The position numbers and the translations under genes were made by a program. From Nitrospirota bacterium (GTDB lineage Bacteria; Nitrospirota; Nitrospiria; Nitrospirales; UBA8639), in contig JAOUQB010000086.1 of assembly GCA_029879555.1 (NCBI GenBank), forward strand, positions 1 through 8,422: a DNA stretch of 8,422 nucleotides, read 5' to 3'. Of the stretch, positions 1 through 6,441 are shown piece by piece (position 1 is the first letter of the stretch; the number at the start of each line of letters is the position of its first letter). The notes under the pieces were generated by a model. That model had not been told where the DNA came from and did no database searches. It worked only from the letters and a program-made list of their open reading frames with translations.

Positions 1-1638
1 GAATATTCGTGGATGTACCTTCCATCATGGGGTGAGGCCGCATTCATTTCTTTTCCATATGAATTTAAGGCCAGAGATGACAGGACATACCTCCTCATCA
101 AAGAGCATATCGAAACGCTCTGTGAAAAACAGGAGAAGCCGGAGGTTTTGCTCGAACTTCTTCAAATGTTATTCCCTGAGGTGCGTAAAGGGGTATCCAA
201 CACGCATGTAGGGAATAAAGACTTGCAGCCAGAGTTTTGCCGTCAGAACCGGCTGAGCCATCCGGAAGTTTTTTGGAAATACTTCACGCCCAGTGTTCCA
301 GCCAATGACGGGCCGGATCAGGTTGTCGAATCCTTCATGGTTTCTTGGAATGAGTGTGGCCAAGAGAAGTTCAGAGAAGACCTTGATTCCCCTTTTTCAG
401 ATTTGAGTAATAGGAAGCAACCGACTGAACTGTGGCAGAAGAGGAACATCTTTTGGCCAAGTCTTACCCGTGAAAATTCGGCAGAACTCATAGAATGCCT
501 GTATAAGAACATCCATTTCTTCAGAAGAGAAGGAACGAATATTTTTCAGGACCCAGAGTCCAACGCGGCAATACGCCTTCTATTTGACCTTATAGACAAC
601 AAGTTGCCCTCCGATGAGATTGATGTTGTGCTAGGTGACCTCGTCCAAAAAACCCCGTCCTTTGAGCTTGGCATACGATTAGTGGATAACGTTCGAAGTA
701 GAATGAGAGATGAATTTAATATCCCCGAGAAAGGAAACTTTTATGGACTGAGCTCCAAATTGGATGAGAGGCTCACCGCACATTTCATAGAAGGAAAACG
801 CAATATTTTCAATGAAGAAAAGAATTACGGCTACATATTGGCTCAATGGGGAACGTACAGGCCCCAAAATAATCTGAAGGTCAATGAGTATGTCTTTGAA
901 CTGGTTGAAGAAGATCATACGGTCATAGGAAAAGTGCTTAATGTGTACACGAGCAATCATGGGGACAAAACGGGAGTGCGGATTGGATGGGAAGACCTTG
1001 TCAAACTCTATGATGAAAAGAGGCTGTACGAATGTGCAAGCCAATACCTCGATTCCGCTTATTCAACTGAGGATGAAAGAAAGGCCGTAGAAATATTCAT
1101 GAGTCAGTATGAAGAGCGCACGGGAGCTGCTGAGCGTGAAAGGAGCCAGCAATCAAATAAGCAGAAGTTCATGAAGGCAAACAATGAGGGTATTCAGTTG
1201 TTCAGAATAGGCCAATACGAATTGGCATTGGAAGCCTTCGATCTGGCGTCTGACATCACCGATTGGAACGACGAGTTCCAGTGGAGCATTTTTTTAAAGT
1301 TGCAACAATGGTACACGTTGCTCGAACTTGGACTGAAAAGTAGCGGTGATATTCGAACGCAATTTCTTTCGAGTGCTCGGAGGATTGCGTCAGATGATGC
1401 CGAGATTCGAGACTTAGTCCATGCAGCCTTTCCCTATGGTGCCGATCAGGCAACGCAAGAATTGTATTGCTGTATTTTTTATTATCTCCAATGGGACGCG
1501 GCGCCAGCGGAAGAAAAAGATACAATGAAAAATAATTTCGAATCGCACTTCAGCCTACTGACCGGCCAAGGAACTTCTGGGCACTCTCCAGAAATAACGG
1601 CTCGTTGTGAAGAGCTAGCGGCGAGGATAAGCCAGTGA
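1..1638 (+). CDS. C-terminal part of a large KAP-like P-loop NTPase family protein with TPR-like tail (5' partial)
   Basis: The reading frame is open from base 1, so the gene almost certainly begins upstream. The first in-window ATG (13) has no ribosome binding site visible in the few bases before it and is probably internal. Residues below count from that ATG. Around 40-110, a helix ending LFPEV, then SHPEVFWKYFTPSVP and an acidic/polar stretch, resemble the region that follows the ATPase core in KAP-type P-loop NTPases, where an 'HPdyFdrYFxxxvP' segment is typical. The Walker motifs themselves would lie upstream, out of view. Residues 390-420 (NNEGIQLFRIGQYELALEAF) match a TPR helix pair. 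A conserved-looking middle section, 270-345, contains WGTYRP and IGWEDLVKLYDE. There are no membrane segments in the visible part. KAP NTPases include the phage-exclusion protein PifA, so a defence role is possible but inferred. The coding sequence looks more AT-rich than the genes to the right. The frame is real; the family call is moderate. Confidence 0.6.
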   Translation, partial: EYSWMYLPSWGEAAFISFPYEFKARDDRTYLLIKEHIETLCEKQEKPEVLLELLQMLFPEVRKGVSNTHVGNKDLQPEFCRQNRLSHPEVFWKYFTPSVPANDGPDQVVESFMVSWNECGQEKFREDLDSPFSDLSNRKQPTELWQKRNIFWPSLTRENSAELIECLYKNIHFFRREGTNIFQDPESNAAIRLLFDLIDNKLPSDEIDVVLGDLVQKTPSFELGIRLVDNVRSRMRDEFNIPEKGNFYGLSSKLDERLTAHFIEGKRNIFNEEKNYGYILAQWGTYRPQNNLKVNEYVFELVEEDHTVIGKVLNVYTSNHGDKTGVRIGWEDLVKLYDEKRLYECASQYLDSAYSTEDERKAVEIFMSQYEERTGAAERERSQQSNKQKFMKANNEGIQLFRIGQYELALEAFDLASDITDWNDEFQWSIFLKLQQWYTLLELGLKSSGDIRTQFLSSARRIASDDAEIRDLVHAAFPYGADQATQELYCCIFYYLQWDAAPAEEKDTMKNNFESHFSLLTGQGTSGHSPEITARCEELAARISQ

Positions 1639-1758
1639 ATGGTGAAAAGGTGCCAAACAAACCTCTATCGAATATTGTCCTTGCACTCTAAGTGGACTCC
1701 GCATTTACCTCCGATAGTTTCCTTCGGCGCATTGCTATTTCTTGAAGGAGGTAACTAA
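1639..1758 (+). CDS. Possible 39-residue small ORF directly after the NTPase-like gene
   Basis: ATG at 1639 follows the TGA of the preceding gene with no gap (TGAATG). A GAGGA motif at 1623-1627 lies about 11 bases ahead, so coupled translation is possible. The frame reads 39 codons to TAA at 1756-1758. The peptide begins MVKRCQTNLYRILSLH and ends in a short hydrophobic segment, FGALLFLEGGN. I recognise no family, and a frame this short can occur by chance. The strong Shine-Dalgarno-like AAGGAGGT at 1745-1752 is simply the GlyGly codons of this frame and has no start codon after it. This is a weak candidate. Confidence 0.15.
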   Translation: MVKRCQTNLYRILSLHSKWTPHLPPIVSFGALLFLEGGN

Positions 1759-2047
1759 TTAGGGCCGAGGCATACGTCGGGCACCCGACACATTCTCAAA
1801 TCCGCATCCTTGACCTATCTCGGCTCGTCCGTCCGTAATCTTTCCAAGATTTCTAGTGATAACTCCTTAAACAAAAGAGGTTGAAGGGATTTGGATTTTT
1901 AAGTTTTATGGTCTTAGGATGACCCTGTCCAAGCATTTCGTGGATGGAAAAATCAAGATGTGTTGCTATAGGCGATTCTAGTCAGATTGGCTATACTGGC
2001 CACGCTGAAAAGGCTGGTAATCAGACCACAAGCAGGCTGAGTAAAGC
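1759..2047. other. Gene-poor spacer with nested inverted repeats
   Basis: No convincing gene on either strand. An inverted repeat GTCGGG-CA-CCCGAC (1776-1789) sits inside a wider pair, GCCGAG (1764-1769) and CTCGGC (1819-1824), so a small folded RNA or a protein-binding palindrome is possible. A -10-like TATACT lies at 1992-1997, about 50 bases before the AlbA-type gene, but no good -35 is seen at the expected distance. The rest shows no tRNA or recognisable transposon end. It may be a remnant of lost sequence between two accessory genes. Confidence 0.4.
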
Positions 2048-2695
2048 ATGACACCAGAACAACTGCAACACATCATGGAGTGCTGCGAAAATGAGCACTT
2101 GGAATTCAAGGAGGCAAAGTCTTCATTCGAATTTGAGGAGTTAGTGAATTACTCTGTCGCGCTGGCCAATGAGGGAGGCGGAAGAATGGTGTTTGGCGTA
2201 ACCAACAAGCAACCTCGGAAGGTTGTTGGGAGTCAGGCTTTTCAGGATCTTGAGCGAACGAAACTTAGTTTAATGGAACGCCTCCATCTTCGGATTAACG
2301 TCGTGGCTCTCCAACACCCTGGAGGACGCGTCATTGTGTTTCAGGTGCCACCACGACCTATCGGCATGCCGATACAATACAAAGGGGCCTATTGGATGCG
2401 TAGCGGGGAAAGCCTCGTTCCAATGACGCCTGACCAACTCAAACGTATTTTCGAAGAATCCGGGCCAGACTTCTCGGCTGAAATTGTGAAGAACGCCACA
2501 TTTGCGGATCTTAATCCTGTGGCGATCTCCCGGTTTCGTGCGATGTGGAAGAGGAAATCAGGGAATAGTGCATTAGACAGCTTAACGGATAGTCAGCTCT
2601 TAACGGACGCGGAACTACTGAACGATGGTGTTGTCACCTATGCAGCACTCATCCTCTTTGGGGCAGCGAAAGCACTGAGCCGGCACCTCGCATAA
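2048..2695 (+). CDS. N-terminal half: AlbA_2 (Schlafen-like) putative DNA/RNA-binding domain
   Basis: This half (215 residues) holds the AlbA_2 domain. The entry motif EHLEFKEAKSS (16-26) is followed by SVALANEGGGRMVFGVTNKQP (about 47-67), the strand-turn pattern typical of the family. The domain closes with an AYWMRSGESLVPMTPDQL segment (about 115-132) before the linker. AlbA_2 domains occur in Schlafen-like proteins, in transcription regulators with C-terminal ATPase domains, and in defence or mobile contexts; the ligand here cannot be deduced. The ATG at 2048 is preferred because it leads directly into the domain. Its ribosome site is poor, with only AGG at 2034-2036. If the TAA at the end is real, the product lacks its ATPase partner domain. 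Confidence 0.8.
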   Translation: MTPEQLQHIMECCENEHLEFKEAKSSFEFEELVNYSVALANEGGGRMVFGVTNKQPRKVVGSQAFQDLERTKLSLMERLHLRINVVALQHPGGRVIVFQVPPRPIGMPIQYKGAYWMRSGESLVPMTPDQLKRIFEESGPDFSAEIVKNATFADLNPVAISRFRAMWKRKSGNSALDSLTDSQLLTDAELLNDGVVTYAALILFGAAKALSRHLA

Positions 2696-2704
2696 TCAGA
2701 AATC

Positions 2705-3697
2705 GTGTTTGAATATCGGTCGAGCGAGGCGTCCATACAATTCCAACAGCGGAAGGAATTCAGGGAAGGGTTCTTTCTATTCGATGAAGAGCTGTGGAAG
2801 ACAATCAACCTTCGCAACGAGGTTCAACATTATCAGGAAGGGTTGTTTGTCTGGGATATCCAGACCTTTAATGAAAAGGTAGTCCGGGAAGCCATACTCA
2901 ATGCCGTGAGTCATCGGGATTATCGTTTCCATGGGTCGGTATTCATCCGTCAGTATCCCAAAAAGATCGAAATTGTCAGTCCCGGAGGATTCCCTCCTGG
3001 GATCACGCCGGAGAATATATTGTTGCGTCAGTCTCCCCGCAATCGGAGAATTGCCGAAGCGTTTGCACGGTGTGGATTAGTCGAACGGTCTGGCCAAGGG
3101 GCAGACCGAATGTTTGAAGAGTCCATTAAGGAAGGCAAGCCTCGCCCGGATTTCACAGGAACGGATGACTTCCAGGTGAGCCTCACGCTGAAAGGCGAAG
3201 TGCAAAACCCCCGCTTTTTGACGTTCCTCCAGCATGTGACCCAGGAAGGTTTGGGTCCATTCACCACCCAGGACTTCCTGGTGCTGGACTCTGTACAACG
3301 GGAAGAGCCGGTACCACAGGACCTCAAAGACCGTCTCGGGTTCCTCAAAGACCGTGGGATCGTCGAACAGACCGGACGTGGACGTGGAGCCAAACCGATT
3401 CTCTCAAGGCGTTTTTATGCGTTCCTTGGAAAGAAAGGTGTCTATACCCGCAAGCGGGGGCTTGACCGTGAGACGAATAAGGCCCTCCTTCTTCGACATA
3501 TTGAAAATTTCAGTCAGGAAGGAAGTCGGCTACAGGATTTTTTGCAAGTGCTCCCTCAACTGACCCGTGATCAAGTTCAAAAGCTTTTGGGACAGTTAAA
3601 GAATGAAGGGCGAATCCACTTCAAAGGGAAGGCCATTTCCGTCAGATGGTATCCTGGGCCTTCTCATCATGAAGTTGCGCCGAATCTCAAAAATTAA
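2705..3697 (+). CDS. C-terminal half: GHKL-type ATP-binding domain plus winged-helix tail
   Basis: Residues are numbered in the restored 549-codon frame. The N box of the GHKL-like (HATPase_c_4 type) fold is VREAILNAVSHRDY (279-292), with E281 and N285 in the expected metal/ATP positions. A glycine-containing turn, PGGFPPGI (about 312-319), and the GLVERSGQGADRM lid motif (343-355) follow. The remaining roughly 170 residues form two winged-helix-like segments: LKDRGIVEQTGRGRG (about 435-449) and LTRDQVQKLLGQLKNEGRIHF near the end. This layout suggests an ATP-responsive regulator that contacts nucleic acid through both ends. The GTG start at 2705 is only the first possible start after the TAA. 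The gene converges with the HNH gene. Confidence 0.75.
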   Translation: MFEYRSSEASIQFQQRKEFREGFFLFDEELWKTINLRNEVQHYQEGLFVWDIQTFNEKVVREAILNAVSHRDYRFHGSVFIRQYPKKIEIVSPGGFPPGITPENILLRQSPRNRRIAEAFARCGLVERSGQGADRMFEESIKEGKPRPDFTGTDDFQVSLTLKGEVQNPRFLTFLQHVTQEGLGPFTTQDFLVLDSVQREEPVPQDLKDRLGFLKDRGIVEQTGRGRGAKPILSRRFYAFLGKKGVYTRKRGLDRETNKALLLRHIENFSQEGSRLQDFLQVLPQLTRDQVQKLLGQLKNEGRIHFKGKAISVRWYPGPSHHEVAPNLKN

Positions 3698-3825
3698 GCA
3701 GAAATTGGCGCGATACATCAAGCAAAGTAGTTGGTTTTATTAAAGATTCTAGAAGATCTATTTGCAGCTTCGGCGCAATTCCTTACAGAGCAGTTAATTG
3801 GAGGAATTGCACGAGAAGAGATCTT
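3675..3825. repeat. Inverted repeats at the convergent junction; possible terminator
   Basis: Three nested or overlapping perfect inverted pairs occupy the space between the facing genes. TTGCGCCGAA (3675-3684) pairs with TTCGGCGCAA (3769-3778), AAGATCT (3753-3759) with AGATCTT (3819-3825), and GCAATTCC (3775-3782) with GGAATTGC (3803-3810). A TTTGCTTTTTT run follows at 3824-3834 on the plus strand. The innermost pair plus the T run could act as a loose intrinsic terminator for the plus-strand gene, but the T run is not directly behind the 8-bp stem. The outer 10-bp pair begins within the last codons of the AlbA/ATPase gene. Confidence 0.35.
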
Positions 3826-3833
3826 TGCTTTTT

Positions 3834-4163
3834 TCATCTTTCGTAGAAGTCGCGGGGTTTAGTCTTTATCTGATCGAGTATGGCTTCCACAGGAGTGTCT
3901 AATTGTTTTTTCTTATTGCACGCTGGGCAGGCGGGCACGATATTTCCTCTGGTACTTTTTCCTCCTCGTGCTAGAGGCACGAGATGGTCCATGGTGAGGC
4001 TGTTTGCTTCCACTATTTGCTGACAGAAGTGGCATAAGCCCTTCTGTATTTGCGTTTTCCACCAGGGAGACTTGCGAAGGTTTTTCGCACGATCCCGTTC
4101 AATGTTAATGTGTCGCTGAACGGCATCGGGGTCGCCGAGATCATAGAAGTTTTCTTGGGTCAT
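3834..4163 (-). CDS. Small stand-alone HNH endonuclease
   Basis: This gene encodes 109 residues from the ATG at 4163. The core is a classic HNH/zinc module: CHFC (first Cys pair), MDHLVPLARGG (catalytic His in the DH pair), then GNIVPACPACNKKK (the Asn and second Cys pair). A basic helix-rich N-terminus (INIERDRAKNLRKS) precedes it. Proteins this small are metal-dependent DNA nicking or cutting enzymes in phages, mobile elements, restriction and some defence loci; the target cannot be told here. The frame stays open upstream to a GTG at 4220, but that extension runs into the palindromic repeat at 4220-4240 and looks non-coding, so the ATG is preferred. Neither start has a well-spaced Shine-Dalgarno. 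The gene lies 111 bases downstream of the dihydrolase gene on the same strand and converges with the AlbA/ATPase gene. Confidence 0.85.
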   Translation of the reverse strand: MTQENFYDLGDPDAVQRHINIERDRAKNLRKSPWWKTQIQKGLCHFCQQIVEANSLTMDHLVPLARGGKSTRGNIVPACPACNKKKQLDTPVEAILDQIKTKPRDFYER

Positions 4164-4207
4164 AAATGGTTTGTGGTGTTTAACGCAACTGTGAGATGGA
4201 AGGATTC

Positions 4208-4241
4208 TACCTCCCCGCACCCCTCCTTACAAAGGAGGGGG
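4208..4241. repeat. REP-like palindrome with G-rich tail
   Basis: A perfect 9-bp stem, CCCCTCCTT (4220-4228) and AAGGAGGGG (4232-4240), closes on a 3-base loop. On the minus strand it is followed by a G-rich tail, TGCGGGGAGGT, to about 4209. There is no T run after the stem on either strand, so it is not a convincing intrinsic terminator, although it lies just past the end of the arginine dihydrolase gene. The hairpin plus G-rich tail matches the layout of dispersed REP-like repeats and of the element at 7881-7920 in this window. Confidence 0.6.
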
Positions 4242-4274
4242 TTTCTGAAATGCCTAATCAAAATTTGTTGAATA

Positions 4275-5075
4275 TTAGTCCAGTGCGAGCGTGAGGCATT
4301 TGGCGGAACCGCCGGCTTTGAGAAATTCGTCCAGTTCAACTGGATGAGGGGTGTATCCCTTTTGTGTCAACCATGCCATCGTTTCGGGACATCCCGTTGG
4401 CAGCACGACATGTCGATCGATACACACCGCATTACAGGCAAACCGCTCACCTTCTTGGGGTGGGACGGCAAATCGTTTGTCCTGTTCTATGCGAGACGTC
4501 AGTACGGTTTGGGCGTACGTATCGAAACACGAAGGAAAGTAAAGGAGCTCCCCCCCACTGAGGGGACAAAAGCAGGTATCCAGATGATAAAACCGTTGAT
4601 CCACCAGTTCCACAGGCATGATTTCTTTTTGAAAAATTTCCGACAACTGGACATAGGCGCGGATATCACTCCGTTGCCGGTAGCCGCCAATCCAGAAATC
4701 TGGCAATCCCAGTAAGTCCCCGGCGCCTTCAAAATCTATTTCGGGGTCAAGGTTGATGACTTCATAGCCCTTCTTGGTGAACCAATCAATAAAATGCCGT
4801 TCCTCGCCCTGCCGTTCCGGGTGGCGGAATTGGCTGGGAACCGCCTTCCCATCATGGAGGACACCGGCATTGGCAGTAAACACCAAATCAGGCAGGCCCG
4901 GGACCGGTTCCATAAATTCGAGTTTGGCTCCAACCTCGTTCTCCAGCACTCGGGTCAGCGTTTTCCACTGGGTTTTAGCGTGATCTCCATTGGATTGATT
5001 GGACACTCTCATCCAAGGATTAATTTCATATTCGATTCCATAAAAATCTGGAGGGCACATCAATACACGGCTCAT
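4275..5075 (-). CDS. Arginine dihydrolase (stand-alone ArgZ/AgrE N-terminal-type, amidinotransferase fold)
   Basis: This 266-residue protein matches the guanidino-group-modifying (amidinotransferase/DDAH) fold. Visible active-site residues are the PDLVFTANAG segment (62-71) with N69, FEGAGD (115-120) with E116, H164 in YHLDTCFCPL, and the nucleophile C260 in GGSAKC (255-260). In the cyanobacterial enzymes an Asn at about position 71 is the residue reported to favour dihydrolase over deiminase activity. N69 appears to be its equivalent, with H164 and C260 close to the His and Cys of ArgZ. The expected reaction is L-arginine to ornithine, 2 NH3 and CO2, in the cytoplasm. The ATG at 5075 has AGGA at 5086-5089 about 10 bases upstream. 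It lies 15 bases after the cyclodeaminase stop, so the two are an operon. A plain DDAH or deiminase is the alternative, but the neighbour argues strongly for dihydrolase. Confidence 0.85.
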   Translation of the reverse strand: MSRVLMCPPDFYGIEYEINPWMRVSNQSNGDHAKTQWKTLTRVLENEVGAKLEFMEPVPGLPDLVFTANAGVLHDGKAVPSQFRHPERQGEERHFIDWFTKKGYEVINLDPEIDFEGAGDLLGLPDFWIGGYRQRSDIRAYVQLSEIFQKEIMPVELVDQRFYHLDTCFCPLSGGELLYFPSCFDTYAQTVLTSRIEQDKRFAVPPQEGERFACNAVCIDRHVVLPTGCPETMAWLTQKGYTPHPVELDEFLKAGGSAKCLTLALD

Positions 5076-5090
5076 AATTGGCGCATCCTA

Positions 5091-6329
5091 TTATCCTTTC
5101 CAGCCGAGTTCCCGTGCCAATTCTCCCAGAAAGGACGATGAATCCATGACGAGCCCAACGGCTTGAAAGCTTCCACGATCACTGAGTTTGGTCGGGACGG
5201 CGGGATTGATATCGACACAGACGGTTGGTGCTGATGCGGGCAATAAATTTCCCGTTGCTACGGCGTGGAGCGTGGACGCTACGAGCAACGCGAGCTCCAC
5301 ACCAGGAATGGCCGCACGCATGGCCTCTTGCGCCTTGGTGGAATCGGTGATGACGTCGGGTAAAGGGCCATCGTCGCGAATCGTGCCTGCTAAGACCATG
5401 TGTACCTGTTGATCCACGCAGGCTGCCATAATCCCTTCGGTGATGATGCCCTGCTCAACCGCCTTGTGAATGCTCCCTATAGCGCGGATTCGATTGATGG
5501 TTCGCAGATGATGTTCGTGGCCATGGGGAACAGATCGTCCGGCTCCCAAATTGTAGCCAAGGGAGGTTCCGTAGAGGTTGGCTTCCATGTCATGGGCTGC
5601 CAGCGCGTTTCCGCAGAACAACACATGAATGTAGCCTTCCTGGATGATCCAGGCCAACGCCTCCCGCCCACCGGCATGCACGATGGCCGGCCCTCCTGCC
5701 AATAGCACTTTAGGGGCTATTGGGTTGTGTGTCCGACGTTCTTTGATCGCTTGCATCCGTTTCGCCACATCTGCAATCACATGACGATAGGGTCGCTCGG
5801 ACGAAACGAGTGCTTCCATGAAGCCGAAGACATCTCGTTCGGCTGGGCGTTCCAGTGGAAAAACCCGGATCCCTTTTCGTCCCGTGACGACGAGATCGCC
5901 TTTTATGACTGACGCCATGGGAACCATGTTTGCGGAAAGTGGGGAGGTCTTCACCCTGATGGCCAAATCCATTTCCGGTTGTGGGACATCGATCCAGTTT
6001 CCTTCCCATCGTATTTGGGTGGCGAGATGAGAGGTGGCGTAAAACTCCTCTGGCAAAATTCCATCGGCTGGGGCAGGCATCACCGTGCAATCTTGTTCGA
6101 CTTCTACTACGGCTCCATGAGGCTGAATGGCAGTGAGAATCTCCTGTAATAATCCAGGGGTGGATGCTTCGATGCGGATCGTGGCATGGGAAAGGTCTTC
6201 CCGCTTGGTGCCTACCGTGAATTCTGTGAGGGTAAATGTCCCGCCTACCATGAGGATGGTATCCAAGACTTTTGCCAGGATGAGTGAATCGATAATATGC
6301 CCTTGGAGGGTCACGGTTTGATTGACCAT
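5091..6329 (-). CDS. LOR/SDH-family (TIGR00300-type) ornithine cyclodeaminase
   Basis: This 412-residue protein, counted from the ATG at 6329, matches the LOR/SDH family across its length. The opening GHIIDSLILAKVLDTI is the family's N-terminal signature. CTVMPAPADGILPEEFYAT follows, then a nucleotide-binding part with LLAGGPAIVHAGGREAL, LFCGNALAAHDME, GTSLGYNLG and HEHHLRTINRIRAIGSI. LAGTIRDDGPLPDVITD and VCVDINPAVPTKLSDRGS complete it. In archaea this family was shown to be an NAD-dependent ornithine cyclodeaminase, and it forms the C-terminal half of cyanobacterial AgrE. The predicted reaction is ornithine to proline plus ammonia. The frame extends to a GTG at 6350, but the added seven residues fall outside the family start, so the ATG is chosen. 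Neither start has a clear Shine-Dalgarno. A TACAAT box lies 6 bases before the ATG, so a leaderless mRNA is conceivable. It is the first gene of the operon. Confidence 0.9.
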   Translation of the reverse strand: MVNQTVTLQGHIIDSLILAKVLDTILMVGGTFTLTEFTVGTKREDLSHATIRIEASTPGLLQEILTAIQPHGAVVEVEQDCTVMPAPADGILPEEFYATSHLATQIRWEGNWIDVPQPEMDLAIRVKTSPLSANMVPMASVIKGDLVVTGRKGIRVFPLERPAERDVFGFMEALVSSERPYRHVIADVAKRMQAIKERRTHNPIAPKVLLAGGPAIVHAGGREALAWIIQEGYIHVLFCGNALAAHDMEANLYGTSLGYNLGAGRSVPHGHEHHLRTINRIRAIGSIHKAVEQGIITEGIMAACVDQQVHMVLAGTIRDDGPLPDVITDSTKAQEAMRAAIPGVELALLVASTLHAVATGNLLPASAPTVCVDINPAVPTKLSDRGSFQAVGLVMDSSSFLGELARELGWKG

Positions 6330-6407
6330 GTTGATATTGTACCACTGCACGGTGGTGGGGCTATGCGATAGGGGAAGATTTGCTTCGAAAGGGATGGTTT
6401 TCGATGA

Positions 6408-6432
6408 TATACTAGGGGAACTTATTGGGGAT
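6408..6432 (+). promoter_or_regulatory. Candidate -10 box and ribosome site for the exported-protein gene
   Basis: A TATACT box at 6408-6413 stands about 28 bases before the ATG at 6442, and GGGGAT at 6427-6432 is a usable Shine-Dalgarno roughly 10 bases before it. The best -35-like match, TTCGAA at 6384-6389 with an 18-base spacer, is poor. The ribosome site is the main reason for choosing the 6442 start over upstream in-frame starts. Confidence 0.35.
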
Positions 6433-6441
6433 AGTGGCGTA

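Larger units (their letters stand above)
2048..3697 (+). pseudogene. Schlafen/AlbA_2-type ATP-binding protein gene interrupted by one in-frame TAA
   Basis: Two consecutive open frames are in the same register (2048 and 2705 differ by 219 codons) and together have the standard order of one protein family: AlbA_2 domain, linker, GHKL-type ATPase domain, winged-helix tail. Codon 216 is TAA (2693-2695). A CAA glutamine there would give a single 549-residue protein, a normal length for this family, reading ...RHLA-Q-SEIVFEYR... across the join, a segment usually continuous in relatives. No other frameshift or stop is visible, so the lesion is recent, a sequencing error, or bypassed by readthrough. 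The GTG at 2705 has no Shine-Dalgarno ahead of it, so efficient re-initiation looks unlikely. Confidence 0.75.

Noticed and set aside
1745..1752. Strong Shine-Dalgarno-like AAGGAGGT
   Set aside because: No ATG, GTG or TTG follows at a usable distance; only a rare ATT would fit, and that frame is 27 codons with no recognisable product. The motif is also explained as codons of the small frame at 1639-1758.
1776..1850. tRNA gene or tRNA fragment serving as an attachment site
   Set aside because: A loosely T-loop-like TTCTCAAATCC is present, but the flanking arms do not pair and there is no acceptor stem.
4220..4240. Hairpin as an intrinsic terminator of the arginine operon
   Set aside because: No T run follows the stem on the minus strand; a G-rich tail follows instead, which fits a REP-like repeat better.
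5710..6345. Long minus-strand frame of 211 codons within the cyclodeaminase gene
   Set aside because: It overlaps the cyclodeaminase gene in another frame on the same strand. Its translation is rich in His, Arg, Ser and Pro with no family resemblance, while the other frame matches LOR/SDH throughout.
6322..6441. Upstream extension of the exported-protein gene to an ATG at 6322
   Set aside because: It would overlap the cyclodeaminase start on the other strand, lacks a ribosome site and would place 40 residues ahead of a clear signal peptide.
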